DNA of 64,000 bases, taken from NCBI GenBank assembly GCA_964592425.1, contig CAZQCG010000024.1:13020-77019 (forward strand). Reading direction: 5' to 3'. The notes under the pieces were generated by a model. That model saw only the letters and a program-made list of their open reading frames with translations. It did not search any database and had not been told where the DNA came from. The number at the start of each line of letters is the position of its first letter. Position 1 is the first letter of the stretch. Origin of the DNA: Viridilinea sp964592425 (lineage in GTDB: Bacteria > Chloroflexota > Chloroflexia > Chloroflexales > Chloroflexaceae). Positions 51,523 to 61,836 of this stretch are shown here, in pieces. Position numbers and translations under genes: made by a program.

Positions 51523-54500
51523 ATGGCGACCATTAAGCAACCACGTGTGGTCAGGGCTGCCCAGGCCTTCAGTGATGATCCGCTCTGGTATAAAGATGCG
51601 GTGATCTATGAGGTGCATGTGCGCGCCTTCGCCGATAGCAATGGCGATGGGATCGGCGATTTCAAGGGCCTGAGCGAGAAACTCGATTATCTGCGTGATC
51701 TTGGTGTCACCGCCATCTGGCTGCTGCCCTTCTACCCCTCGCCCCTGCGCGATGATGGCTATGATATCGCCGACTTTACCGCTGTCCACCCGGCCTACGG
51801 CGAAATTGCTGATGTGCGCCTCTTTATCCGTGAGGCTCATCGCCGTGGCCTGCGCGTGATCACCGAACTGGTCTGCAACCATACCTCCGACCAGCATCCC
51901 TGGTTCCAGCGCGCTCGCCGTGCCCGCCCCGGCAGTAGCTATCGCAATTTCTATGTCTGGTCTGATGACCCCACGCGCTACAGCGAGGCGCGGATCATCT
52001 TTAAAGATTTTGAAACCTCCAATTGGACCTGGGATCCGATGGCTGGGGCCTATTATTGGCATCGCTTCTACAGCCACCAGCCTGATCTCAACTTCGAGCA
52101 TCCGGCTGTCCAGCGGGCCATCCTCAAGACCATGGAGTTCTGGCTTGATCTGGGCGTTGATGGCCTGCGCCTCGATGCGATCCCCTATCTCTTCGAGCAG
52201 GAAGGTACGAACTGCGAGAACCTGCCCCAGACCCACGGCTTTCTCAAACAGTTGCGTGCTCATATGGAACAGCGCTACCCCGGGCGCATGCTGCTCGCCG
52301 AGGCAAACCAGTGGCCCGATGACCTGATCGCCTACTTCGGCGCGGGTGATGAGTGCCACATGGCCTTTCATTTCTCGGTGATGCCGCGCCTCTATATGGC
52401 TGTCCATCAGGAGAATCGCTTCCCGATCATCGATATCATGCATCAGACGCCCACCATTCCTGAGCCGTGCCAGTGGGCAATCTTCCTGCGGAACCACGAT
52501 GAGCTGACCCTCGAGATGGTGACTGATGAGGAGCGGGACTATATGTACCGCACCTATGCCAAAGATCCCCTGGCACGGATTAACCTGGGCATCCGTCGTC
52601 GCCTCGCGCCCCTGCTCGGCAACCATCGCCGCAAGATCGAACTCATGAATGGCCTGCTCTTCTCGTTGCCCGGCACGCCGGTGCTCTACTATGGCGACGA
52701 GATCGGTATGGGCGATAATATTTACCTTGGCGACCGCAATGGTGTGCGTACGCCCATGCAGTGGACCGGCGACCGCAACGCTGGCTTCTCGCGGGCCAAT
52801 CCCCAGCGGCTCTACCTGCCGGTGATTACCGACCCCGAGTACCACTATGAGATGGTCAATGTTGAGAACCAGAGCACCAACCAGCACTCGTTGCTCTGGT
52901 GGATGCGCCGGCTGATCGCTCTGCGCAAGCGCTACCATGCCTTCGGACGCGGGACGCTCGAATTCCTGCATCCTGAGAACCGTAAGGTGCTCTGCTTTGT
53001 GCGTCGCTACGCAGATGAGACCCTGCTCGTCGTCGCGAACCTCTCGCGTTTTGTCCAGGGAGTCGAGCTTGACCTGAGCACCTATCGCGGTATGATGCCG
53101 GTCGAGCTCTTCGGCCAGATCGAATTCCCTCCGATCGGCGATAACCCCTATTTCATCACCCTCGGCCCGCACAGCTTCTACTGGTTCAGCCTGGTGCCCC
53201 AACGGATCGAGGGCTTGCTTCCTAGCCAGATCCCTACCGAAGATTTGCCCATGTTGACGATCAATGCAGGCCGTTGGGATGCCATCTTTTATGATGGGCG
53301 CCAGGTTGCATTGGAACGGGTCTTGCCGGATTATCTGCGTCCACGGCGCTGGTTCGGGGCCAAGGCCCGCAAGATCAAATCCGTCCAACTGGCTGAACCG
53401 ATCGCGTTGCCCTTCGCTGAAACGATTACCTACCTGGTTCTCGCTAGCGTGCAGTATACCGAGGGCAGTAGTGAAACCTACTTGCTGCCTATGGCCTATG
53501 GTGAGGGGGAGCGTGCCCAGGCGCTCCTCGCTGACCAGCGCCATGCCGTGGTGGCCCAGTTGCGCTACTATTCGTCGCAGACCGAGCTAGGGTTGCTCTA
53601 TGACCCGCTGGTTGACCGTGACTTCTGCAATGCCCTGCTCGATCTGATCACCGGGCGCCGCCGCTTGCGGGCCGAACATGGTGGTGAGTTGAGCGGTAGT
53701 GCCACCCGTGCGCTCAAGGGCCTGCTGAATGGTGAAAGCCATCTCGAACCAGCCTTGATGCGCGGTGAGCAGAGCAATACCTCGATCAACTTCGGCAGCC
53801 GGCTCATTCTTAAGCTCTTCCGTAAGATCGATAGCGGACTCAATCCCGATCTCGAACTCGGGCGCTACCTGACCGAAGAGGCCAGCTTTGCGCATACGCC
53901 GCCGGTTGCCGGGGCGATTGAGTACCTGCGCCCCAATGAGGAACCGCTGACCCTGGGTATCCTGCAGGGTTTTGTGCCCAATGAGGGTGATGCCTTCGAT
54001 GTAGCCCTTGATGTGCTTGCCCGCCTCAACGACACCCTGCTCGTGCAGCCCGACCTGCTTGCCCCACCAGTAATTGCCACCATCAGCGCTATGCTTGATG
54101 CACCAGCCGCGCCGCCCCCATCAGTCGGTGATTATATCGAAGCCTATCTTGAGGCGGCTGCTTTGTTGGGCCGGCGTACTGCTGAACTGCATCTGGCCCT
54201 GGCCCACAGTCAGGCCCCTGCTTTTGCTCCCGAACCCTTCTCGCTGCTCTACCAGCGTGGGCTCTACCAGGCTTTGCGCAGCCAGGCTACCGAGACCCTG
54301 CTTGGCCTGCGCAAGCTGCTGCCGAGTCTGCCTGAGTCCGTCAAGCCCGATGCGGCCACTATCCTGGCCCACGAGCAGCAGTTGTTGGCCCGTTTCCAGC
54401 GCATCAGTGCGGCCAAAATCGATGCGGCGCGCACACGCATCCACGGTGATTATCATCTGGAGCAGGTGCTCTATACCGGTAAAGACTACCTGATCATCGA

Positions 54501-54894
54501 TTTCGAGGGCGAGCCGGTACGCCCGATCAGTGAACGGCGCATTAAACGCTCACCCATGCGTGACGTGGCTGGCCTGCTGCGCTCTTACCAGTACGCTGCC
54601 TACTCCAGCTATTTCACCCGCCTGGCCTCGACCGATCTCGCGCCTGAGGAGCGCATCCGCCTGCGCGGCTGGGCCGACTTCTGGGCCTTCTGGACGAGTG
54701 CCGCGTTCCTGCGTAGCTACCTCCAGACGGCAGCCGGCGCACCCTTCCTGCCCGCCGACCGTGCCGAGACCGAGACGTTGCTCGAGATCTACCTGCTGGA
54801 AAAAGTGATCTATGAGATCAATTACGAGATGAACAACCGCCCGAGCTGGCTGGCTATCCCGCTCAACGGTGCCCTGCGCCAGCTTGGCCTGTAA
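51523..54894 (+). CDS. treS: Trehalose synthase / maltokinase fusion
   Basis: 1123 residues. Residues 15-570 are a GH13_16 trehalose synthase (WYKDAVIYEVHVRAF, DGLRLDAIPY with the nucleophile Asp near 214, LAEANQWPDD, FLRNHDELTLEM), which isomerises trehalose and maltose. From about 576 to the end is a maltokinase (Mak/Pep2) with WFGAKARKI, SNTSINFGSRLILKLFRK, and IHGDYHLEQVLY plus IIDFEGEP (catalytic and Mg sites near 972). The fusion feeds maltose-1-phosphate directly to GlgE. AGGAG precedes the ATG. 68 bp after glgE. Confidence 0.95.
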   Translation: MATIKQPRVVRAAQAFSDDPLWYKDAVIYEVHVRAFADSNGDGIGDFKGLSEKLDYLRDLGVTAIWLLPFYPSPLRDDGYDIADFTAVHPAYGEIADVRLFIREAHRRGLRVITELVCNHTSDQHPWFQRARRARPGSSYRNFYVWSDDPTRYSEARIIFKDFETSNWTWDPMAGAYYWHRFYSHQPDLNFEHPAVQRAILKTMEFWLDLGVDGLRLDAIPYLFEQEGTNCENLPQTHGFLKQLRAHMEQRYPGRMLLAEANQWPDDLIAYFGAGDECHMAFHFSVMPRLYMAVHQENRFPIIDIMHQTPTIPEPCQWAIFLRNHDELTLEMVTDEERDYMYRTYAKDPLARINLGIRRRLAPLLGNHRRKIELMNGLLFSLPGTPVLYYGDEIGMGDNIYLGDRNGVRTPMQWTGDRNAGFSRANPQRLYLPVITDPEYHYEMVNVENQSTNQHSLLWWMRRLIALRKRYHAFGRGTLEFLHPENRKVLCFVRRYADETLLVVANLSRFVQGVELDLSTYRGMMPVELFGQIEFPPIGDNPYFITLGPHSFYWFSLVPQRIEGLLPSQIPTEDLPMLTINAGRWDAIFYDGRQVALERVLPDYLRPRRWFGAKARKIKSVQLAEPIALPFAETITYLVLASVQYTEGSSETYLLPMAYGEGERAQALLADQRHAVVAQLRYYSSQTELGLLYDPLVDRDFCNALLDLITGRRRLRAEHGGELSGSATRALKGLLNGESHLEPALMRGEQSNTSINFGSRLILKLFRKIDSGLNPDLELGRYLTEEASFAHTPPVAGAIEYLRPNEEPLTLGILQGFVPNEGDAFDVALDVLARLNDTLLVQPDLLAPPVIATISAMLDAPAAPPPSVGDYIEAYLEAAALLGRRTAELHLALAHSQAPAFAPEPFSLLYQRGLYQALRSQATETLLGLRKLLPSLPESVKPDAATILAHEQQLLARFQRISAAKIDAARTRIHGDYHLEQVLYTGKDYLIIDFEGEPVRPISERRIKRSPMRDVAGLLRSYQYAAYSSYFTRLASTDLAPEERIRLRGWADFWAFWTSAAFLRSYLQTAAGAPFLPADRAETETLLEIYLLEKVIYEINYEMNNRPSWLAIPLNGALRQLGL

Positions 54895-54989
54895 AATAAC
54901 CTGGCCCACCGCCAGCCAAGGGCGGTACAAAAAGTGCGATCATTGCAACGCACGCGCGCCTGCGTGTTGCGGCACTGTGAGGAGGAATT

Positions 54990-57083
54990 ATGTCGGACGA
55001 GACCAAGCCCACCCGCCGTCGTGTCAAGCGCGAGGCGACCGCTATACCGGCCGACGAGGCCCCTAAAGCCGTACCCGAACAGGACAAGCCTGAGGCTCCA
55101 CCTGAAGCTGAGGCGCTTCCTGCCGTTGAGGTTAGCACTGCGCCTGAGTCAACCCCGGTGGCGGCCATCCCCTCTGTCTTGGCGACGGGCCTGCCGACGT
55201 TGACTGAGGATGATATCTACCTCTTTAATGAGGGTAATCACTTCCGGCTGTACGATAAACTGGGTGCGCATATGACCACCGTTGATGGTCAGGTCGGCAC
55301 CTACTTCGCGGTCTGGGCCCCCAACGCCGAGTATGTGTCCGTGATCGGCGAGTGGAACAACTGGCATGTCGCGATGAATCCTTTGCAAGCCCGTGGTGGC
55401 TCTGGTATCTGGGAGGGCTTCATCCCTGGGGTGGTCAAAGGCGCTTGCTACAAGTTCCATGTCTCTTCACGCTTTCATGCCTATAAGGAAGATAAGACCG
55501 ACCCCTTCGGCACGACCTACGAAGTCTCTCCCCGCACCGGTGCGGTGGTCTGGGATCGTGACTATACCTGGGGTGACGGGGCCTGGATCCAGACCCGCTC
55601 GCGCCTGCAGGGCCTTCAGGCCCCGATGGCAATTTATGAGGTGCATCTTGGCTCGTGGATGCGTGTACCCGAGGATGGTGGTCGCTCGCTCTCCTACCGC
55701 GAGATCGCGCCGCGTCTGGCTGAACATGTTAAGCGCGCCGGCTTCACCCATATTGAGCTGCTGCCGGTGACCGAGCACCCCTTCTATGGCTCGTGGGGCT
55801 ACCAGACGACCGGCTTCTTTGCGCCGACCAGTCGTTACGGGACGCCGCAGGACTTTATGTACTTTGTTGATCACCTGCACCAGAACGGAATCGGCGTTAT
55901 TCTCGACTGGGTGCCCTCGCATTTTCCCACCGACGGGTTTGGGTTGAGCTACTTCGATGGCACACACCTTTACGAGCACGCCGATCCGCGCAAGGGCTAT
56001 CATCCCGATTGGGGCAGCTATATCTTTAACTATGGCCGCAACGAGGTGCGCAGCTTCCTGATCAGTTCGGCCATCTGCTGGCTCGATAAGTTTCATATTG
56101 ATGGCCTGCGCGTCGATGCGGTGGCCAGTATGCTCTACCTTGACTACTCGCGTAAACAGGGCGAGTGGATTCCTAATGAGTATGGCGGCAATGAGAATAT
56201 CGACGCCATCCTCTTCCTCCGCCAGTTCAACAGCGAAGTCTACAAGAACTTTCCCGATACCCAGACGATCGCCGAAGAGTCGACGGCCTGGCCGATGGTC
56301 TCCCGCCCAACCTACGTCGGTGGTCTGGGCTTTGGCTTCAAGTGGGACATGGGCTGGATGCACGATACGCTGAGCTACTTCCGCCGCGATCCGGTCTACC
56401 GGCGCTACCACCATAACGAACTCACCTTCCGCGGCCTCTACATGTTCAGCGAGAATTATGTCCTCTCGCTCTCACATGACGAGGTTGTGCATGGCAAGGG
56501 TTCGCTGATTGACAAGATGGCCGGTGACACATGGCAGAAGTTCGCCAACCTGCGCCTGCTCTACAGCTACATGTATGGTCAGCCCGGCAAGAAGCTGATC
56601 TTTATGGGCAGTGAGTTCGGCCAGTGGCGCGAGTGGAAACATGACGACAGCCTTGATTGGCATCTGCTGATGTTCCCCTCGCATCGCGGTGTGCTTGATA
56701 CGCTCGCCGACCTGAACCGGCTCTATGTGAACGAGCCGGCGATGCACGATCTTGATGCTGATCCGGGTGGCTACGAGTGGATCGACGCCAATGACGCCGA
56801 TCACAGCACCTACGTCTTTATGCGGCGCGCCCGTTCCACCGCCGACCTGATTCTGGTCGTGCTCAATGCTACGCCGGTAGCACGTAACGCTTACCGTATC
56901 GGGGTGCCGCGCGGTGGCTGGTGGCAGGAGATCTTCAACAGTGACTCGGAGCTCTACTGGGGGAGTGGCATCGGCAATGCTGGCGGGGTGATGGCTGAAG
57001 AGCATCCCAGTCACGGGCGGCCCTTCTCCTTGCACATCGACCTGCCGCCACTGGGCGCACTCTACTTCAAGAGCCAGGGCTAA
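54990..57083 (+). CDS. glgB: 1,4-alpha-glucan branching enzyme
   Basis: 697 residues, GH13_9. The first 65 are a Pro/Glu/Ala-rich tail of low complexity not found in most GlgB proteins. A CBM48 module follows (YFAVWAPNAEYVSVIGEWN), then the catalytic barrel with DGLRVDAVASMLY (nucleophile near 373), IAEEST (acid/base near 427) and LSHDEVVHGK. It makes alpha-1,6 branches in the glucan built by GlgE. GAGGAGG lies five bases before the ATG. Confidence 0.96.
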   Translation: MSDETKPTRRRVKREATAIPADEAPKAVPEQDKPEAPPEAEALPAVEVSTAPESTPVAAIPSVLATGLPTLTEDDIYLFNEGNHFRLYDKLGAHMTTVDGQVGTYFAVWAPNAEYVSVIGEWNNWHVAMNPLQARGGSGIWEGFIPGVVKGACYKFHVSSRFHAYKEDKTDPFGTTYEVSPRTGAVVWDRDYTWGDGAWIQTRSRLQGLQAPMAIYEVHLGSWMRVPEDGGRSLSYREIAPRLAEHVKRAGFTHIELLPVTEHPFYGSWGYQTTGFFAPTSRYGTPQDFMYFVDHLHQNGIGVILDWVPSHFPTDGFGLSYFDGTHLYEHADPRKGYHPDWGSYIFNYGRNEVRSFLISSAICWLDKFHIDGLRVDAVASMLYLDYSRKQGEWIPNEYGGNENIDAILFLRQFNSEVYKNFPDTQTIAEESTAWPMVSRPTYVGGLGFGFKWDMGWMHDTLSYFRRDPVYRRYHHNELTFRGLYMFSENYVLSLSHDEVVHGKGSLIDKMAGDTWQKFANLRLLYSYMYGQPGKKLIFMGSEFGQWREWKHDDSLDWHLLMFPSHRGVLDTLADLNRLYVNEPAMHDLDADPGGYEWIDANDADHSTYVFMRRARSTADLILVVLNATPVARNAYRIGVPRGGWWQEIFNSDSELYWGSGIGNAGGVMAEEHPSHGRPFSLHIDLPPLGALYFKSQG

Positions 57084-57099
57084 GGCAGTAAGCGTTCTC

Positions 57100-57124
57100 A
57101 GGGGCGGGCATGCGGCCCGCCCCT
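57100..57124. repeat. Intergenic hairpin between glgB and the GH57 gene
   Basis: AGGGGCGGGC (57100-57109) pairs perfectly with 57115-57124. No U run follows, so it may tune mRNA stability or the level of the last gene rather than stop transcription. Confidence 0.6.
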
Positions 57125-57176
57125 GCATCACCCATCCCTGTGTATGTTGATTACCCTCTTTTGAGTTTAGCAAGCC

Positions 57177-59603
57177 ATGGCTCAGCGTTATATCTGTATT
57201 CACGGCCATTTTTACCAGCCGCCCCGCGAGAATCCCTGGATCGAGGCCATCGAGCAGCAGGATTCGGCTTACCCCTATCACGACTGGAACGAGCGCATTA
57301 CGGCCGAGTGTTACGAGCAGAATGCCGCTGCCCGTATCCTCGACGGTCAGAACCAGATCGTGCGGATCGTCAATAACTACAGCCGGATCAGTTTTAACTA
57401 CGGCCCAACCCTGCTCAGTTGGCTTGAGCAACACTCGCCTGTTGCCTATGCCGCCATCCTCGCCGCTGATGCCGAGAGTATTCATCACTTTGGCCATGGC
57501 TCGGCGATGGCCCAGGCCTACAACCACATGATTATGCCCCTGGCCTCGCGCCGCGATAAGCTGACGCAGGTGCTCTGGGGGATTACCGATTTTGTCTATC
57601 GCTTCGGGCGCAAGCCTGAGGGTATGTGGTTGCCGGAGACAGCGGTCGATCTGGAGACCCTCGCCATCATGGCTGGCCAGGGCATCAAGTTTACGGTGCT
57701 CGAGCCGCACCAGGCCAGCCATTTCCGTAAAATTGGTGAGAGTGTCTGGGCCGACGCTCGCGATGGGCGGATCGACCCGACCCGGCCCTATCTGGTGCGC
57801 CTGCCTGACGGGGCCAGTATCACGGTCTTCTTCTATGATGGCCCAGTCTCACGAGCGGTGGCCTTTGAGCGCTTATTGGTCAATGGTACGACCTTTGCCG
57901 GGCGCATCGCCGATACCTTCAGCGAGTATCGCCCCTGGCCCCAGCTTGCCAATATTGCCACCGATGGCGAGACCTATGGCCACCATCATCGTCATGGCGA
58001 TATGGCCCTGGCCTATGCCTTGCACTATATTGAGAATCAGGGCCTGGCGCGCCTGACTAACTACGCCTCATACCTGGCTGCCTACCCACCTCTGTACGAG
58101 GTACAGATCGTCGAGCAGACGGCATGGAGTTGTGTGCATGGTGTCGGGCGTTGGAGTAGCGACTGTGGCTGTAACAGCGGCGGCAAGCCCGGCTGGCGGC
58201 AACACTGGCGCGCCCCGCTGCGGGCAGCTCTCGATTGGCTGCGTGATACGCTGGCCCCGCGCTTCGAGGGCCTTGGTCGGCGCATCTTCTACGACCCCTG
58301 GGCTGCGCGTGATGGTTATATTGCCGTCGTGCTCGACCGCTCGCCCGAATCAATTGAGCAGTTTCTGCACCGTTACGCCCGCGTACCCCTTGATGAGAGC
58401 CAGCAGATTGCCGCACTCAAGTTGATGGAGCTCCAGCGTCACCTGATGCTGATGTATACCTCTTGCGGCTGGTTCTTCGATGACCTGGCCGGCATTGAGA
58501 CGGTGCAGGTGATCATGTATGCCGGGCGGGCCTTGCAGTTGGCCCGTGAGCTCTTTGGCGAGGAGTCTGAGCAGGGTTTTCTTGAGCGCCTGGCCCTGGC
58601 TCGCAGTAACGACCCGGCTCAGGGCGATGGGCGGGCAATCTACGAGCGCACGGTACGTCCGTCCGTGGTTGACCTGCGCAAGGTCGGTGCCCACTACGCC
58701 ATGTCCTCACTCTTCGAGGATTATGCCGAGCATGACCGGGTTTATGCCTACAAGGTCGAGCGTGAAGATTACCAGTTAAGTGCGTCGGGCAAGGCGCGCC
58801 TGGCCCTCGGGCGGATCAAGATCTTTTCGACGATCACTGGCGAGGCAGCCCGCCTCAACTTCGGTGTACTCCATATGGGTGACCACAACCTCTCGGGCGG
58901 GGTGCGCGACTTCCAGAGTCTTGAGGAATACCAGGCGCAGCTTGAGGAGATCAGTGAGTTCTTTATGCGTGCCGACATCCCTGCGGTCATCCGTAGTGTC
59001 GACCGTAGTTTTGGTCAGGAGGCTTCCTCGCTCAAGCTGCTTTTCGGCGACAAGCAGCGCAAGATCCTCAACCTCGTGCTCGACTCAAGCCTGGCCGAAG
59101 CCGAGCGGGCCTACCGTGAGATCTACGAGCAGCATGCCCCGTTGATGCGCTTTCTGGCCAGTATCGGCACACCAGTCCCGCGTGAATTCCAGATCGCTGC
59201 TGAGTTTGCAATCAATACTGAGCTTCGCCGTCTGGTCTCCACCGAGCCACTGAACCTTGATCGTATTTATGCCCTACGGCGTGAGGCCGGACGTTCGGGT
59301 GTGCGCCTCGATAGTGCCGGCCTCGGTTATGCCCTCGCCCGTACGATCGAGCGCATCACCGAGGCCTTTGGTGAACGCCCCGAGGATATCACACTCATCC
59401 AGCGCCTCGATGAAGCGGTCAGCCTGGCCCGTACGCTCGTCTTCGAGATCGATGTCTGGAAGACCCAGAATATCTACTACGACCTGCTGCAGAGCGTCTT
59501 CCGCGAATTTCAGCACGAGGCCGATCAGGGCTACGCCGATGCGCGCCAGTGGGTTGCTGCCTTCACCGCCCTGGGGCAACAATTGCGCTTCCGTGTGAGT
59601 TAG
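57177..59603 (+). CDS. GH57 family glycoside hydrolase with DUF3536 domain
   Basis: 808 residues. CIHGHFYQPPRENPW opens the GH57 fold; GMWLPETAVDLET holds the likely nucleophile Glu and ATDGETYGHHHRHG the acid/base Asp region, near 265. From about 350 on is DUF3536, which always follows such GH57 domains. GH57 enzymes are retaining amylases, branching enzymes or transglucosidases; the specificity of this subgroup is not established. Being the last gene of the GlgE-TreS-GlgB operon, it probably trims or remodels the same glucan. Weak ribosome site. Confidence 0.92.
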   Translation: MAQRYICIHGHFYQPPRENPWIEAIEQQDSAYPYHDWNERITAECYEQNAAARILDGQNQIVRIVNNYSRISFNYGPTLLSWLEQHSPVAYAAILAADAESIHHFGHGSAMAQAYNHMIMPLASRRDKLTQVLWGITDFVYRFGRKPEGMWLPETAVDLETLAIMAGQGIKFTVLEPHQASHFRKIGESVWADARDGRIDPTRPYLVRLPDGASITVFFYDGPVSRAVAFERLLVNGTTFAGRIADTFSEYRPWPQLANIATDGETYGHHHRHGDMALAYALHYIENQGLARLTNYASYLAAYPPLYEVQIVEQTAWSCVHGVGRWSSDCGCNSGGKPGWRQHWRAPLRAALDWLRDTLAPRFEGLGRRIFYDPWAARDGYIAVVLDRSPESIEQFLHRYARVPLDESQQIAALKLMELQRHLMLMYTSCGWFFDDLAGIETVQVIMYAGRALQLARELFGEESEQGFLERLALARSNDPAQGDGRAIYERTVRPSVVDLRKVGAHYAMSSLFEDYAEHDRVYAYKVEREDYQLSASGKARLALGRIKIFSTITGEAARLNFGVLHMGDHNLSGGVRDFQSLEEYQAQLEEISEFFMRADIPAVIRSVDRSFGQEASSLKLLFGDKQRKILNLVLDSSLAEAERAYREIYEQHAPLMRFLASIGTPVPREFQIAAEFAINTELRRLVSTEPLNLDRIYALRREAGRSGVRLDSAGLGYALARTIERITEAFGERPEDITLIQRLDEAVSLARTLVFEIDVWKTQNIYYDLLQSVFREFQHEADQGYADARQWVAAFTALGQQLRFRVS

Positions 59604-59620
59604 GGTGGGCCGGTACGGCC

Positions 59621-60253
59621 TCAGTTCAGGGCTTCGGCGATGCCCAGGCAGAGTGACTCGACCCCGCGTCTGGCGATGGTTAGCTGCTTAAGCCCTGCCT
59701 GCGCTTTTGATGTGTAGGCAACCGAGACTTTGTGGTTCAGGGGGGTTGAGGCCCAGATCACCAGCAGTTGGGCCCACTCAAGCTGGGGCAGCGCTTCCGA
59801 GGCCGAGTGGCCGCGAGAGCTGCCCTCGATCAGCCGCAACTCGACCTCGCTTGCTGCAAATAGTTCACGCAGTGTAGCATGCTGAGGTGGTGTGCCACCC
59901 AGGATCACCACCCGCCGCAGCCCGGCCTGCAGCAGGGCCTCACGCAAGACCCGGGCCGCTCGCCGCTGGCTTGACCCGCCGCAGATCAGGCAATGTTGCG
60001 CTGTGACGATCACCAGTTCCCGACCCGGCAGTTGCGTACGGGCGATCCTGGCACAGACCGGACTATCACAGACCCGCCCGAATGCTTCGGCAAAGAGCGC
60101 CTGTACCCGCTCCAGTTTTTGTATAGCGATGCTCTGCTTACGTGGATTGGTGAGACCATGCCGTTCGAGCAGGATGCGGGCCTGGGCCTGGGCTGCCTCG
60201 CTGGCAAAGCCTTCGTCGTGCAGCAGCTTGGTGATCGCAATATCTGCTCCCAT
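59621..60253 (-). CDS. DUF2325-like protein with Cys motifs
   Basis: About 210 residues. The C-terminal half (VVILGGTPPQHATLRELF, then ASEVELRLIEGSSRGH, LEWAQLLVIWASTPLNHKVS) follows the DUF2325 pattern, an uncharacterised nucleotide- or metal-binding-like fold. The N-terminal half is helical (RILLERHGLTNPRKQSIAI) and has CDSPVC and CLICGG, which together could hold zinc. It lies directly downstream of ilvA on the same strand, partly overlapping in the longest frame; the start at MGADIAITKLL (60253) was preferred. Function unknown. Confidence 0.6.
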   Translation of the reverse strand: MGADIAITKLLHDEGFASEAAQAQARILLERHGLTNPRKQSIAIQKLERVQALFAEAFGRVCDSPVCARIARTQLPGRELVIVTAQHCLICGGSSQRRAARVLREALLQAGLRRVVILGGTPPQHATLRELFAASEVELRLIEGSSRGHSASEALPQLEWAQLLVIWASTPLNHKVSVAYTSKAQAGLKQLTIARRGVESLCLGIAEALN

Positions 60254-60276
60254 GCATGCAGTATATAGCAATCCGC

Positions 60277-61788
60277 TCAGGTCAGGAACGAGTGATAGGC
60301 ACAATTATCACTCTCATCAACATACTGGTAACCCAGTTGATCCAGTGAATGGCGAAAGCGGGCCAGGTCATCTGTGGGTACCTGGATCCCGACCAGGACG
60401 CGCCCATGCGCGCTGCCGTGGTTGCGGTAGTGGAACAGGCTGATATTCCACGACTCGTCGAGCGACTCGAGGAATTGCAGCAGTGCACCGGGGCGTTCGG
60501 GGAATTGGAAGCTGTAGAGGCGCTCGTCGCTGGCCTCTGGAGCCCGCCCGCCAACGATATGGCGCAGGTGGACGATGGCCAGCTCGTTGGTCGTCAGGTC
60601 GATCACCGCATAGCCGCCAGCAGTGAGCTGGTTGATCGCCGCGACCCTTTGTTCGGGATAGGCCAGTTCGATACCCACAAAGATGCGCGCTTCGGCCCGG
60701 GGGGCGTAGCGGTAGCTGAACTCGGTGATGTTGTGCAGGCCCAGGTCAAGGCAGAAGCGTTTGAACGAGCCTGGCCGTTCCGGGATGGTGACGGCCAGCA
60801 AAGCCTCACGCTGCTCACCAAGTTCGGCCCGTTCAACAACATGGCGCAGGCGTCCAAAGTTGACATTCGCACCACAGGTCAGGGCTACCAGCGTCTCATC
60901 AGTAACGCCACGCTCGGTGACATAACGCTTGAGGCCAGCTACCGCCAGGGCCCCAGCTGGCTCCTGGATGGCCCGTGTATCATCAAAGACATCTTTAATC
61001 GCTGCGCAGACCTCATCGACACTCACGCGTACAATCTCGTCGACATAGGTGCGCACGAGGCCAAAGGTATGCTCGCCGACCCGTCGTACTGCCACGCCAT
61101 CAACAAAGATGCCCACCTGGGCGAGGGTGATCCGTTCACCGGCCTGTACGCTGCGATACATCGCGTCAGCATCATCAGGTTCAACCCCGATCACCTGGAT
61201 CTGCGGGTTGATACTCTTGAGAAAGACGGCGATCCCGGCGATCAGCCCACCGCCGCCGATTGGCACGAAGACCCGGTAGCGTTCGGCGCGAATCTGCTGC
61301 GAGATCTCGAGGCCAATCGTGCCCTGGCCGGCAATTACCAGCGGGTCATCGTAGGGATGGACGAAGGTGAGCTCCAACTGCGCCTGTAAAGCATAGGCGT
61401 GGGCCTCGGCATCGCTATAACTATCGCCGAAGAGCACCACCTCAGCCCCACGGGCACGGCAGGCATTGACCTTAATCTCAGGAGTAGTTACTGGCATAAC
61501 AATCAGGGCCGGTACGCCGAGGGCCTGTCCGGCGTAGGCCACGCCTTGCGCATGATTGCCGGCGGAGGCGGTGATCACGCCGCGGCGCCGCTCCTCGGGA
61601 CTGAGGCGAGCCATACGATTGTAGGCCCCGCGCAGTTTAAAGGAGAAGATCGGCTGCAGATCCTCACGTTTGAAGTAGATCGTATTGTCAAAACGGGCCG
61701 ACAGACGTGGCGCGGGCTGGAGTGGCGTCTCGACCGCCACATCATAGACCCGGCTGGTGAGAATGCGTTGGAGATACTCGAGGTTCAA
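60277..61788 (-). CDS. ilvA: Threonine ammonia-lyase, biosynthetic
   Basis: 503 residues, the length of the two-ACT-domain biosynthetic form. FKREDLQPIFSFKLRGAYN contains the PLP Lys, ITASAGNHAQGVAYA and VPIGGGGLIAG the phosphate loops. The C-terminal third has two ACT-like domains (AVTIPERPGSFKRFCLDLG, FQFPERPGALLQFLESL), which bind isoleucine and valine to inhibit or activate the enzyme. First step of isoleucine synthesis. The TTG start at 61788 has an AAAGG site seven bases upstream. Confidence 0.95.
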   Translation of the reverse strand: MNLEYLQRILTSRVYDVAVETPLQPAPRLSARFDNTIYFKREDLQPIFSFKLRGAYNRMARLSPEERRRGVITASAGNHAQGVAYAGQALGVPALIVMPVTTPEIKVNACRARGAEVVLFGDSYSDAEAHAYALQAQLELTFVHPYDDPLVIAGQGTIGLEISQQIRAERYRVFVPIGGGGLIAGIAVFLKSINPQIQVIGVEPDDADAMYRSVQAGERITLAQVGIFVDGVAVRRVGEHTFGLVRTYVDEIVRVSVDEVCAAIKDVFDDTRAIQEPAGALAVAGLKRYVTERGVTDETLVALTCGANVNFGRLRHVVERAELGEQREALLAVTIPERPGSFKRFCLDLGLHNITEFSYRYAPRAEARIFVGIELAYPEQRVAAINQLTAGGYAVIDLTTNELAIVHLRHIVGGRAPEASDERLYSFQFPERPGALLQFLESLDESWNISLFHYRNHGSAHGRVLVGIQVPTDDLARFRHSLDQLGYQYVDESDNCAYHSFLT

Positions 61789-61836
61789 GGCTGGCCTTTG
61801 CTCTTCGACAAGGGTTCATAGGCAACAGCGCAATCG

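Noticed and set aside
51478..53544. 688-codon antisense frame opposite treS
   Set aside because: Long only because treS is GC-rich and codon-biased; composition is not protein-like and no start signals are present.
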